A DNA stretch of 17,069 nucleotides from CAIVSN01 sp040383945 (GCA_040383945.1 JBEICN010000021.1:1-17069); one strand, 5' to 3'. Positions 1-8,206 are shown, counted from the first letter of the stretch. The notes: a model not told the origin generated them from the letters alone. Translations and numbers: made by a program.

Positions 1-49
1 AACATAAAAAGTTATGTCTAAACTCAGTAGTATATAATATTATAGTTAA
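1..49. other. AT-rich segment upstream of the gyrA fragment, no gene assigned
   Basis: This stretch is very AT-rich and carries TAA stops at 5-7, 35-37 and 47-49 in the frame of the gyrA fragment that follows. The other two frames give no GyrA-like peptide either. It contains TATAAT-like words around 32-40. It may be an intergenic stretch, a rearrangement junction or a contig-end artefact; the sequence alone cannot decide. Confidence 0.4.
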
Positions 50-352
50 CAAGGGCGTGGCGGAACAGGACTCAAGGCTGGATCTATGACGGCAAAGACT
101 TGAGATATTATTGGAGTTCATCTTATTACAGAAGCCCTTCGAAAGGAGGGTGAGGTAATTCTCATTTCCAGAAATGGACAAACTGTTCGTGTGCCACTCG
201 GAACGATTCGAGTGACCAGCCGAGTAACCCAAGGGGTGATACTTGCGAAGCTTAAGACCTCTACGGATGCCTTTACGAGTATGACCGTTACTACCAAAGA
301 AGACGAGAGTGGAGAGGCAGGTAATGACGAACAGACGGAAATCGGAGCATAA
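50..352 (+). CDS. gyrA: DNA gyrase subunit A, C-terminal fragment (5' end missing or broken)
   Basis: About 100 residues match the last blades of the GyrA C-terminal beta-pinwheel, the domain that wraps DNA for negative supercoiling. Visible signatures are RGGTGLKAG, KTGDIIGV, a blade reading EGEVILISRNGQTVRVPL, then RVTQGVILAKL, followed by an acidic tail that is common in GyrA. The TGA at 101-103 falls on the glycine of the KTGD motif, so it is read as Gly. The gene ends in TAA. No start or catalytic half is present and TAA at 47-49 blocks the frame upstream. The fragment is therefore a remnant, a frameshifted copy or a gene cut by a bad junction at the window edge. The only in-frame ATG, at 86, would give an isolated blade of 88 residues and has no ribosome binding site. 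Family identity is confident; gene integrity is not. Confidence 0.75.
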
Positions 353-370
353 TTTCCTATCATACCGCAT

Positions 371-1459
371 ATGTCCCGCGCAGAAATTCGAGCCTATATA
401 GTACGACTCGCCATAGTAACACTCTTTATTGGAGGTCTTTGGCTGGTATATCAAGCCCGTGAAATTGTAACAGCATTACTGTTGGCGCTACTCACGGCCA
501 TCCTCGTCAGCCCGATTATTGATGTAATGGAAAAAAGAAAAATACCGAGCACGCTGGCGATTTTCCTTTTTTTTCTGGGGGCGCTTTTCCTTTTGCTTTT
601 TGGGCTTATGGTAATTTTCCCTCTATTTGCCAAGCAGTTGATCCATTTTGAGAGGATTATCCGTGATTTTATGGAGCTCCTTTCGGCAATTATTACCACA
701 CCAGAAATCGTACAACAATGGTCCATAATTCGATATCTTGAACAAATCAACATTACCGTCGATTTTTCTAGCATTGCGAGTTTTGTAAAAGACAATCTAC
801 CTGGTGTAGCAGATCAAATCGGAGGATTTATAAGCACATGAAGTAAATCGGTTTTTAGCTGGATATTTGGCTTTTTTTGAGCTTTCAGCAATATGGTGCT
901 GTATGGGGTTTTCCTTGTTTTTATTCTTGCAGAAAGAAAAGAATTGCTTCAAAACTTTATGGAGCGACTTCCCAAAAAAATGTCGGGTGATATAGAAGGT
1001 AAAATTCCAAAGATTCAAACCACCTTGCTCACTTGGTGGAAAGGACAAGCACTCCTCTGTATTTTTATTTTTTTCATGACGCTTGCGGTCTTGTTGCTGC
1101 TCGGCAAGGTTTTTGGTATCCATGTAGAAAATTATCTGAGCCTTGCTTTGATAGCGGGGCTTTGTGAATTTATCCCGATAATTGGCCCCATTATAGCCAT
1201 GATCCCCGCACTTCTTATAGGAATGCAGGGAGGATGGTTGGATGTGGCCGTACTCGTAATAGCCTACATCAGCATTCAGCAGATCGAATCTTTGTTTTTG
1301 GTGCCGAAGGTGCATGGAACTTCACTCCAGCTTTCCAATCTGGAAGTGCTTGTCTGGATGACTTTGGCAGGAACCTTGTTTGGAGTTTTGGGTATACTAT
1401 TTACACTCCCGATTCTTGCAGTATCAAAAATACTTCTCGAAAATAAAAAACTTTCTTAA
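371..1459 (+). CDS. AI-2E family transporter (TqsA/PerM-like membrane protein)
   Basis: This predicted 362-residue integral membrane protein belongs to the AI-2E transporter family, which includes TqsA and PerM and whose substrates range from autoinducer-2 export to ion exchange; the substrate here is unknown. Two hydrophobic helices lie near residues 11-50 and a third near 58-85. A soluble middle segment follows, then a cluster of C-terminal helices. The family signatures EFIPIIGPIIAMIPALL and VPKVHGTSLQLSN are present. TGA codons at 839-841 (residue 157) and 878-880 (residue 170) interrupt the frame and must be read as Gly; with standard code the gene splits into two pieces. It begins 18 bases after gyrA with TATCAT at 358-363, and ends 5 bases before the response regulator, so it is probably cotranscribed with the two-component genes. 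No Shine-Dalgarno motif is seen. Confidence 0.9.
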
Positions 1460-1464
1460 TCTTT

Positions 1465-2130
1465 ATGGCTCGAATTCTTTTGGTAGAAGACGATACCACC
1501 ATTTCTCTCATGCTATCGGCATACATAGAGCGAGAAGGTTTTCAAATCGATGTGGCACATGACGGTATTCGAGCCGTGGAATTATTCGAGCTAGAGCCTG
1601 ATCTCATCATCCTCGACATCAATCTTCCTGGAAAATCTGGCTTTGAGCTTATTCCGTGGTTTCGAAATACCTCCCGTGCACCAATTCTTATGCTTTCAGC
1701 TCGAGCAAGCGAGGATGATAAAGTCCAATGCTTGCAGCTAGGCGCCGATGATTATATACCAAAACCATTTTCTGCTCGAGAACTTCTTGCGAGAATCCAT
1801 CGTCATCTTGAGCGAGCTCTTCCACAAAAGAATACTGAAAAAACTCTTCAAGTAGGAAATGTTATCATCATGAAGTCCCGATTGCGGGTGGAAATGCACG
1901 GAGTTGAAATTCGACTGACGAAGACTGAGTATGAAATTCTTGTGCATCTTTTTGAACATGCAGGGGAAGTAGTGGAGCGAACTACTCTTATGAAAGAAAT
2001 CATCGGATATTCACGATATCTTTCCGATCGAACCATTGATACCCACATAAAAAATCTTCGAAAAAAATTTGAAGGAGAATTGAATATAGAAACTTTGCGA
2101 GCCGTAGGATATAGAATTCAGTCTATCTAG
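1465..2130 (+). CDS. OmpR/PhoB-family response regulator
   Basis: The 221-residue protein has a receiver domain (residues about 1-118) and a winged-helix DNA-binding domain (about 127-221). The receiver shows the acidic pair in VEDD, the phospho-acceptor Asp51 in ILDINLPG, Ser78 and Lys100 in PKPF. The effector domain shows EIRLTKTEYEIL and the recognition-helix region ending in DTHIKNLRKKF, typical of OmpR/PhoB. It should act as a transcription factor phosphorylated by the kinase encoded immediately downstream, whose ATG lies one base after this TAG stop. It contains no TGA codon. Target genes cannot be read from the sequence; its own operon is the obvious candidate. Confidence 0.95.
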   Translation: MARILLVEDDTTISLMLSAYIEREGFQIDVAHDGIRAVELFELEPDLIILDINLPGKSGFELIPWFRNTSRAPILMLSARASEDDKVQCLQLGADDYIPKPFSARELLARIHRHLERALPQKNTEKTLQVGNVIIMKSRLRVEMHGVEIRLTKTEYEILVHLFEHAGEVVERTTLMKEIIGYSRYLSDRTIDTHIKNLRKKFEGELNIETLRAVGYRIQSI

Positions 2131-2131
2131 T

Positions 2132-3511
2132 ATGAGATTTTCGGAAAGCTTCATTGTTTTTTTGTGAATATCCCTCACTCTCCTGATAACAGGAAATATT
2201 GCGGGGTTGTACCACTATGCTCCAGTGTACTTTTCAGAGTATGTGAGTGATGTTCGACAACAGAATCTGGGAAACGAAACCGCCATCATTAGTGCTTTTA
2301 TCGAATCCAAAGATCTTGATCCGGTAACTGTGGATGAGTATCGACGAACACTGGAAGACCTCGGTGAGCTTACCAAAAATCTTGAGAATTTTTCTCAATC
2401 GCAACGCCTTGATTTGCTTATGATGGATTCGGGAGCCGAAAATGTTGACAGTGGCTATAAGAAGGCCGTTTTTGCATCCGGACTCGAAACCTTTTTCAAA
2501 AATATTGTATCGATTGCTTTTACCACGCAGAATACTCCTGAGCGAACATTTTTGGTCAAAATTTTGAAATTGCTCCTTATCATCAACACTCTTCTTATTT
2601 CGGTAATTCTCCTCATTACTTTTGCTTGGACGCGTGTTATCTTTCAGCCGATAGTTTCTCTTTCTCGCCGTCTCAAACGGCTTACCATCGAGCGTGATTA
2701 TTCTAGAATACTCTATCAGCGGAAAGATGAATTTTTTCCTCTCATTCAAGCGGTAAACACGCTGTCTGAGAATTTGGCAGATCAAGAAAAAATTCGCTCT
2801 GATTTTGTCTCTGATTTTTCTCATGAAATCAAAACTCCGATAGCTGCCATTAAGATTTTTTTGGAGGGCGTAGAGGATGGTGTGGTAGAATTGAATGAAA
2901 AAAGCATGGGAATTATTCACTCTGAACTCGACAGATTGCTCGTGATTACCGATTCTATCATGCAGTATGAAAAGGTGGAGGCTCTCAAAGAGCGAAATGT
3001 TGCCCGAGAGTATTTTGATCTCACGCAAGTACTTATGCTTCTGCGAGATGAGTATTTACCAATACTGGCAAGAAATTCACAAATCATTGCATTTGAAGAT
3101 GCCCCATTTCCTGTGTTTCTTGAGCGAGATCTCATTATTCAGTTGATACATAATGTTTTTTCCAATTTTACCAAATATGCTGGACCGAATACTCAACTCT
3201 CAGTTCAATACAGTGCTCGTGGTCGTAAGCTAACGCTTCAGTTTGACGACGATGGAAAAGGCGTGGCAAAAGAAAATGTAAAATATCTGAGAGAAAAATT
3301 CTATCAGGAAGATTCTGGCAGAAGTGGCTCTCAAAGCCAGCGAGGTATCGGTATTGGTGTTTCCTTGATTGAAAAAATCGCAAAAATTCACGGATGACAC
3401 ATTACTATATCAAGCGACACAAACAAAGGCTTTAAATTAAAGGTAATTTTAGAACAGGAAGACGTCCCGACCGCCTCTTCACCAAAAAATCACTTCCAGG
3501 ATTTGCGCTAG
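2132..3511 (+). CDS. Membrane sensor histidine kinase
   Basis: The full protein is 459 residues when TGA at 2165-2167 (residue 12) and 3395-3397 (residue 422) are read as Gly. The first sits in the N-terminal membrane helix, the second is the first Gly of the HGG signature that closes kinase ATPase domains. The order is TM1 (about 8-28), an extracytoplasmic sensor region of about 120 residues, TM2 (about 147-166), a HAMP-like linker, the H-box SDFSHEIKTP with His231, the N-box around HNVFSNFTKYA, the G1 box DDDGKGV and the G2 box RGIGIGVSL. The asparagine-rich N-box is slightly unusual. The ATG at 2132 lies one base after the response regulator stop, so the two genes are one translational unit. 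The stimulus is unknown. The adjacent AI-2E transporter and small secreted protein are candidates for functional partners by context only. Confidence 0.93.
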
Positions 3512-3530
3512 TCCTCTTTTTTCATAGAAA

Positions 3531-3538
3531 TATATACT
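3531..3538 (+). promoter_or_regulatory. Possible -10 region close to the small secreted protein start
   Basis: TATATACT lies three bases before the ATG at 3542. The match to a -10 box is good but no -35 is recognisable and the distance to the start is very short, so transcription would begin at or inside the start codon. It follows the AT-rich 30-base spacer after the kinase gene. Weak call. Confidence 0.25.
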
Positions 3539-3541
3539 ACT

Positions 3542-4003
3542 ATGATATACTTTTTAATTCGCTCATTCCTTATCGGCGGCGTAGTTCTGACGCTATCCCC
3601 GTTTTGAGTTTGGGCAAATTACGAAACTCAACCAACGCATAGATCGACCGCCAAAATAACAGCATATGATAAAGCCTCTGTCAGGCAACAGCAGGCAATC
3701 CCCACCAGATCTCCCGAACAGAAGCAGGCCATGGAGGAAGTAAATGCTCTCATCGTCGATTCTTATAAAACCTTGCTGGATAAAGTTCTCAATCAGCTGT
3801 ATTTGAATATACGAGAAGCGTCCAAGGGGGATATGAGCGCTCAGGTTCGAGCACTTTCAAAGGTGCGGGATGATTTGGATAAAAAACTCGATAGCCTCGA
3901 AGATGAAGATATTACTCCCAATAGAAAGAAAATACTCCAAGGGGTATATTTTTATCTCAAGTCAAATATTGAGCTCAGAATTCAGATGTTACAAAAGAAG
4001 TAA
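3542..4003 (+). CDS. Small secreted or periplasmic protein of unknown function
   Basis: A 153-residue protein not recognised as a known family. Residues 1-27 look like a Sec signal peptide: an Arg near the start, a hydrophobic core FLIGGVVLTLSPF and a likely signal peptidase site after GVWA. TGA at 3605-3607 codes residue 22 (Gly) inside the hydrophobic core; with standard code the signal peptide is lost and only a shorter downstream start is found. The mature part has a polar Gln-rich linker (about 28-65) and then a highly charged, probably helical region with heptad-like spacing around residues 70-150, rich in Lys, Asp and Glu. It follows the sensor kinase by 30 bases. The family is unknown; an extracytoplasmic helical protein possibly linked to the sensing system is an inference from position. 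Confidence 0.75.
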
Positions 4004-4023
4004 ACACTCTCGAAGAATATAAT

Positions 4024-4051
4024 TTGACACACAAGAGTTCTTCTATATCAT
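4024..4051 (+). promoter_or_regulatory. Promoter of the ribosomal protein operon
   Basis: A perfect TTGACA (-35) at 4024-4029 is followed after 16 bases by TATCAT (-10) at 4046-4051. Initiation would be near 4058, leaving a leader of about 90 bases before rplC. A further TATAAT word at 4018-4023 sits just upstream. This is the only strong promoter before the 19-gene ribosomal cluster. Confidence 0.7.
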
Positions 4052-4058
4052 ACCGCCA

Positions 4059-4150
4059 CTTCAAGTTTGAAGAATTACGTTGAGTAGCCGATCGGTACAG
4101 GAAAAGCCTGAATCAGATGCTACCCAACCTCTAAATCATTATTTTTCCTC
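4059..4150 (+). promoter_or_regulatory. Structured 5' leader of rplC, candidate r-protein autoregulatory RNA
   Basis: The leader contains a small hairpin (CTTCA 4059-4063 with TGAAG 4068-4072). A larger element follows in which 4079-4088 pairs with 4119-4128: nine of ten positions pair, with one A-C mismatch. Inside it, CAGG 4098-4101 pairs with CCTG 4107-4110 across an AAAAG loop, and GAT 4090-4092 can pair with ATC 4112-4114. The other promoters in the window have almost no leader, so this one stands out. In many bacteria S10 operons are controlled by a ribosomal protein, often L4, binding such a leader. Which protein binds here, or whether any does, is not known. Confidence 0.5.
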
Positions 4151-4705
4151 ATGTCAGGTATTATCGCAAAGAAAGTCGAAATGACTCGACTTCTCAAAAA
4201 CGATGCCTTCGTTCCAGTAACTCTTTGTAAGTTTCCTGAAACCAAGGTCATTCAAATCAAGACTCTCCAAAAAGATGGATATGAAGCGGTTGTGCTTATG
4301 TGTCATTTTGGAAAGCAAGAAGTTATCAAGGAAGTTCCTATGAATGGAGCTTTTGCTTCTCTCAATGTTGGGGATGCTATTACTCTAGATATGCTCGATG
4401 GGGTAGAACTCGTTACGCTTCAGGGAGTATCAAAAGGTAAGGGGTTTGCCGGAGTTATGAAGCGACACAATTTTTCTGGAGGACCAAAAAGTCATGGTTC
4501 AAAATTCCATCGATCTATTGGTTCGATTGGTACACGAAAACCACGAAGAACCAAACCAGGACAAAAGATGCACGGACATATGGGTATTGATACTATCACT
4601 CTTGCCAAAGTTCCAGTGGAGCTCGTCAATAAGGAGCTTGGTATCATCGCCGTACGAGGACCTGTTCCTGGAGCCCGAAATTCAATCGTAGTTTTCAATT
4701 TTTAG
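4151..4705 (+). CDS. rplC: 50S ribosomal protein L3
   Basis: L3 binds the 3' domain of 23S rRNA and reaches toward the peptidyl transferase centre. The protein is 184 residues, shorter than the usual 205-210, with the shortening in the middle of the N-terminal barrel. The conserved C-terminal loop is intact: KGKGFAGVMKRHNF, GGPKSHGSKFHR, SIGTRKPRRTKPGQKMHGHMG. The N-terminal motif reads KKVEMTR where most L3 proteins have KKVGMTR. It is the first gene of the operon; rpsJ, which usually precedes it, is absent. It ends in TAG four bases before rplD. The ATG at 4151 matches the usual L3 N-terminus and has no Shine-Dalgarno motif upstream. Confidence 0.97.
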   Translation: MSGIIAKKVEMTRLLKNDAFVPVTLCKFPETKVIQIKTLQKDGYEAVVLMCHFGKQEVIKEVPMNGAFASLNVGDAITLDMLDGVELVTLQGVSKGKGFAGVMKRHNFSGGPKSHGSKFHRSIGSIGTRKPRRTKPGQKMHGHMGIDTITLAKVPVELVNKELGIIAVRGPVPGARNSIVVFNF

Positions 4706-4708
4706 ATC

Positions 4709-5335
4709 ATGCAAGCAGTACTTTATACCAACGCCGGTGCCGAATCCGGGAAAAAAATAGAGCTTGATAGCGCGTTTTTCGGTCGAGAGATCAACACTGG
4801 TCTTATTCACCGACTTCTCGTTTTGCAAAATGCCAACGCTCGAAACCCCATCGCTCATACGAAAACTCGCTCAGAAAGAAACGGTTCTACTCGCAAGCTC
4901 TACAAGCAAAAGGGTACCGGTCAAGCACGAGTCGGTGATAGTCGATCTCCAACACGACGAGGTGGAGGTGTGGCATTTGGACCACTGAATAACCGAAACT
5001 TTGAACTTCGGATGAATAAGAAAGAACGACGATGTGCGCTTATTTCTATACTTTCTTCCAAGGCGTCCACAAACCAAGTCAAGGTAATCGAGTCATTCAC
5101 GACCGCCGATGCGAAAACGAAGAACATGATCAAGGTATTTACCAATATGAATCTTTCTTCTGCAGTACTTGCGGTTCTCCCCACAGATACCGCTGTATTC
5201 CAAGCTGGACGAAACGTTCCTTTTGTAAAAGTGATCGGAGCAAACTACTTGAATCCACATGACCTTCTCAAGTTCAAAGATCTTGTCTTCACGACCGAAA
5301 GTTTGGAATACATCAAATCACACTTTGCTAACTAG
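4709..5335 (+). CDS. rplD: 50S ribosomal protein L4
   Basis: L4 binds 23S rRNA domain I and its extended loop lines the exit tunnel; in several bacteria it also represses its own operon. The 208-residue protein carries the loop signature YKQKGTGQARVGDSRSPTRRGGG and AFGP, followed by the globular part with MNKKERRCALISILSSK. The gap from rplC is three bases and six bases separate its TAG stop from rplW. No TGA codons are used. Confidence 0.97.
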   Translation: MQAVLYTNAGAESGKKIELDSAFFGREINTGLIHRLLVLQNANARNPIAHTKTRSERNGSTRKLYKQKGTGQARVGDSRSPTRRGGGVAFGPLNNRNFELRMNKKERRCALISILSSKASTNQVKVIESFTTADAKTKNMIKVFTNMNLSSAVLAVLPTDTAVFQAGRNVPFVKVIGANYLNPHDLLKFKDLVFTTESLEYIKSHFAN

Positions 5336-5340
5336 TACCC

Positions 5341-5640
5341 ATGTCACAATATAATATTATTAAAAAACCGGTGATTACCGAAAAATCTCAAAAACTTGAG
5401 ATGCGAGGTGTATATACTCTTACGGTTGACAATCGAGCGACTAAGGTTGATGTTCGCACAGCTATCGAGCGACTCTACGGAGTATCCGTTACCAAAGTTA
5501 ACATGATCAACACTCGAGTAAAAGTTCGAGTAAACGGGAAATACGGAGCTCAAGTAAAGCGAAAAGAAACCACCAAAGCCATAGTTACGCTCAAGGCGGG
5601 AGAACGAATCTCAGATTTCCAAAAAATTGTAACAAAGTAG
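5341..5640 (+). CDS. rplW: 50S ribosomal protein L23
   Basis: L23 sits at the tunnel exit and is the docking site for trigger factor and SRP. The 99-residue product is of normal length and shows IIKKPVITEKSQ at the N-terminus and VTKVNMINTRVKVRVNG with the basic KRKETTKAIVTL strand. The gene lies between rplD and rplB; the rplB ATG follows its TAG after one base. Confidence 0.96.
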   Translation: MSQYNIIKKPVITEKSQKLEMRGVYTLTVDNRATKVDVRTAIERLYGVSVTKVNMINTRVKVRVNGKYGAQVKRKETTKAIVTLKAGERISDFQKIVTK

Positions 5641-5641
5641 C

Positions 5642-6487
5642 ATGCCAGTAAAAAAGTATAATCCTACGACTCCAGGGCGCCGTCAGATGACCGGTTACAC
5701 CTTTGATCAAATTACTACGGATGTTCCATACAAGCCACTCACCAACTTTAAGCTCAAGGCTTCTGGTCGAAACTATTCTGGAACTATTACCGTTCGACAC
5801 CAAGGTGGGGGACACAAGAAGCTCTACCGACATGTTGATTTCAAATTCGACAAGATGGATGTTCCAGCCAAAGTAGAAACTATCGAGTACGATCCATTTC
5901 GAACAGGATATATCGCGCTGGTATGCTATCGCGACGGAGAACGAAGATATGTGCTCGCTCACAAAGATATGAAAGTTGGAGATGTTATTGCCACTGGAGA
6001 GAGTCTCAAGCCCATTGCTGGTAATAGAATGCAAGTTGGAAACATCCCAGTAGGACTTGAAGTGTACAATGTAGAATTGATTGTTGGTCAAGGATCTACC
6101 TCTGTCAGATCTGCTGGTTCATCAGCTTCTATACTTTCTCAAGAAGGAGAATATACACAGATCAAGATGCCATCTGGAGAAATACGAAAGGTTCACAAGA
6201 AGTGCTATGCTACCATCGGACAAGTATCCAATGTTGACCACGGACAAATTGTTCTTGGTAAGGCGGGACGAAAACGATGGATGGGTATTCGACCAACCGT
6301 ACTAGGTTCATCCATGAACACCGTTGACCATCCACATGGAGGAGGAGAAGGACACCAGTCTCTCGGACAAAGAAAGGGGCCAAAGACACCATGGGGAAAA
6401 ATCACACGAGGAGTTATTACACGAAACCGAAAGTCAACCGACAAGTGGGTGGTACGAACTCGTCGCGGAAAACTTCTACAGGGATAA
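5642..6487 (+). CDS. rplB: 50S ribosomal protein L2
   Basis: L2 is needed for subunit joining and peptidyl transferase activity. At 281 residues it is full length. It shows TVRHQGGGHKKLYR near the N-terminus, the central barrel with IPVGLEVYNVEL, GKAGRKRWMGIRPTVLG and the near-invariant VDHPHGGGEG with its functional histidine. Arginines in these motifs are written mostly as CGA, direct evidence that CGA is Arg in this organism. No TGA codons are used. It ends in TAA 24 bases before rpsS. Confidence 0.98.
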   Translation: MPVKKYNPTTPGRRQMTGYTFDQITTDVPYKPLTNFKLKASGRNYSGTITVRHQGGGHKKLYRHVDFKFDKMDVPAKVETIEYDPFRTGYIALVCYRDGERRYVLAHKDMKVGDVIATGESLKPIAGNRMQVGNIPVGLEVYNVELIVGQGSTSVRSAGSSASILSQEGEYTQIKMPSGEIRKVHKKCYATIGQVSNVDHGQIVLGKAGRKRWMGIRPTVLGSSMNTVDHPHGGGEGHQSLGQRKGPKTPWGKITRGVITRNRKSTDKWVVRTRRGKLLQG

Positions 6488-6511
6488 TTATCAATTGATT
6501 ACTTTATACAC

Positions 6512-6775
6512 ATGACACGCAGTCTTAAAAAATGACCATTCATTGATGAGAAACTCGCAAAAAAAGTTGCGGATCTTAATCAGACTGGTAAAAAATCTAT
6601 CATCAAAACCTGGGCTCGCCGTTCTACCATCTCTCCGGAGTTCGTTGGACACACCTTCGGGGTACACAATGGTAAAGACCATGTTCCTGTTTTCGTAACA
6701 GAAGATATGGTAGGACACAAACTTGGTGAATTTTCTTTCACTCGCAGATTCATCGCTCACTCCGGTAACAAATAG
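6512..6775 (+). CDS. rpsS: 30S ribosomal protein S19
   Basis: S19 binds the head of the small subunit with S13. The product is 87 residues and starts MTRSLKK, then TGA at 6533-6535, then PFIDEKL. The TGA occupies the near-invariant Gly of the KKGPF motif, one of the clearest proofs in the window that UGA is Gly. Further family motifs are KTWARRSTISPEFVGHTF and VPVFVTEDMVGHKLGEFSFTR. With standard code this gene would be missed altogether. It ends in TAG three bases before rplV. Confidence 0.97.
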
Positions 6776-6778
6776 TTC

Positions 6779-7105
6779 ATGAAAGCCATCACTACTAACG
6801 TTCGAATTTCTCCGAAAAAGGCACAAGTTGTTGCCCAAATTGTACGAGGAATGGATGCCAAGAAGGCACTCGACATGCTTCGGTATATGCCAAACAAACC
6901 TGCTAAGATTATTTATAAGACTCTTACCAGTGCTGTGGCAAATGCACAACATAATGATAATCAGGAAACATCAACCCTCGTCGTAAGTACTATCATAGTT
7001 ACGAAGGGAATAGTCCTCAAGCGAGGAAATCCTATTTCTCGAGGACGATCTCATCCAATTCTCAAACGAACTTCTAATATTTCTCTTGAGCTTTCTGCTC
7101 GATAA
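6779..7105 (+). CDS. rplV: 50S ribosomal protein L22
   Basis: L22 contacts all 23S rRNA domains and its beta-hairpin lines the exit tunnel. The product is 108 residues, normal length. Visible motifs are VRISPKKAQVVAQIVRG, ALDMLRYMPNKPAKIIYKTLTSAVANA and the hairpin region KRGNPISRGRSHPILKRTSNISLEL. It lies between rpsS and rpsC, as in other bacteria. No TGA codons are used. Confidence 0.96.
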   Translation: MKAITTNVRISPKKAQVVAQIVRGMDAKKALDMLRYMPNKPAKIIYKTLTSAVANAQHNDNQETSTLVVSTIIVTKGIVLKRGNPISRGRSHPILKRTSNISLELSAR

Positions 7106-7114
7106 TTTTCACCT

Positions 7115-7747
7115 ATGGGTCACAAAGTTAGTCCACTCGCATTCCGTATCGGGTACATCAAATCATGGAGGTCTACTGGATTTTATTCCAAGAAAGACTA
7201 TTCTGCAAAGGTTTCGACCGACATGCAGATCCGTTTGCACATCATGAAATTCCTCAAGGGAATTCCAGTAGCAAATGTGTTCCTCTCACATTCCAATCAA
7301 ACCATTACTGCTACCATCTATACTGCACGTATAGCGATTGTTCTCGGTAAGGATGACGAAAATGTAAACCTTCTCAAATCGGAACTTACCAAAAAGTTCG
7401 GCTTCAACTTTCAAATAGAAGTCAAAGAAGTGAAGAAGCCGGAACTCTCCGCAGCTCTCGTAGCAGACTCCATTGCTCGGCAAATTGAGAAAAAAATGCC
7501 ATACCGCCGTGTGATCAAGAATGCTATTTCTAGAACTATGGAAAAGGGAGGGCTTGGGATTAAGGTCATTATTTCCGGTCGTGTAAACGGAGCGGAAATC
7601 GCTCGAACCGAAACCTACAAGGAAGGAAGTATTCCATCTCTCACCATCCGATCAGATATTGATTACGCTATCGAGCGAGCCCAAACTCTCGCCGGGACAA
7701 TCGGTCTCAAGATCTGGGTGTACAAGGGAGATGTATTCAAAAAATAA
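7115..7747 (+). CDS. rpsC: 30S ribosomal protein S3
   Basis: S3 forms the mRNA entry site with S4 and S5. The 210-residue product begins MGHKVSPLAFRIGYIKSW, has an N-terminal KH domain and ends in the S3 C-terminal domain with KGGLGIKVIISGRVNGAEIARTE and SIPSLTIRSDIDYA. It ends promptly after IWVYKGDVF, without the basic tail found in many homologues. The gene ends in TAA, 46 bases before rplP; that gap holds a promoter. Confidence 0.97.
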   Translation: MGHKVSPLAFRIGYIKSWRSTGFYSKKDYSAKVSTDMQIRLHIMKFLKGIPVANVFLSHSNQTITATIYTARIAIVLGKDDENVNLLKSELTKKFGFNFQIEVKEVKKPELSAALVADSIARQIEKKMPYRRVIKNAISRTMEKGGLGIKVIISGRVNGAEIARTETYKEGSIPSLTIRSDIDYAIERAQTLAGTIGLKIWVYKGDVFKK

Positions 7748-7755
7748 TATCCGAG

Positions 7756-7782
7756 TTGACACCTACAAACTATACTTATAAT
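7756..7782 (+). promoter_or_regulatory. Internal promoter in front of rplP
   Basis: TTGACA at 7756-7761 and TATAAT at 7777-7782 are both perfect consensus hexamers, separated by a somewhat short 15 bases. Initiation about 7 bases downstream (near 7789) would leave a leader of only four or five bases before the rplP ATG at 7794. It would let the distal half of the operon be transcribed independently. Confidence 0.7.
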
Positions 7783-7793
7783 TCTGCTACACC

Positions 7794-8204
7794 ATGCTTC
7801 AGCCGAAGAAAACGAAATATCGAAAATCGCAACGTGGAGTCATTCGATGACTTGCCATTCGAGGTTCGAATATCGCTTTCGGGGATTTTGCACTCAAAGT
7901 CACCGAGTCTGGTTATATAACTTCTAGACAAATCGAATCTGCACGACGAACTATCGTTCGCTACCTCAAAAAGGGAGGACGAGTTTGGATACGTATTTTC
8001 CCAGACAAATCTTTTACAAAAAAACCTTTGGAAGTACCAATGGGAGGAGGAAAGGGAGGTCTCGAAATGTATCGAGCTCCGGTCCGACCAGGAAGAATAA
8101 TTTTTGAAATTAGTGGTATTCCCGCTGAGCAAGCTCAAGAGGCGCTTACACTAGCCGCCTACAAGCTTCCTCTCAAAACCAAATACGTTACTCATGAAAT
8201 CTAA
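7794..8204 (+). CDS. rplP: 50S ribosomal protein L16
   Basis: L16 organises the A-site region of the large subunit. The full 136-residue protein starts MLQPKKTKYRKSQRG and includes TSRQIESARR, KKGGRVWIRIFPDK, the MGGGKGG loop (usually MGKGKG) and LTLAAYKLPLKT. TGA at 7848-7850 encodes residue 19, the Gly of the conserved RGLA motif. Translated with standard code the gene would be cut after 18 residues. The start is fixed by the canonical MLQPK N-terminus. TAA is followed two bases later by rpmC. Confidence 0.97.
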
Positions 8205-8206
8205 AC

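Noticed and set aside
53..125. Possible tRNA near the left end
   Set aside because: The GGGCGTGGCGGAAC start looks tRNA-like but no cloverleaf closes, and the bases encode the GyrA blade.
797..1315. Minus-strand 172-residue open frame
   Set aside because: Antisense to the AI-2E transporter gene, with low-complexity translation and no family resemblance.
2234..3028. Minus-strand 264-residue open frame
   Set aside because: It is a shadow of the sensor kinase gene, whose + strand frame has all kinase motifs; the shadow has no recognisable motif.
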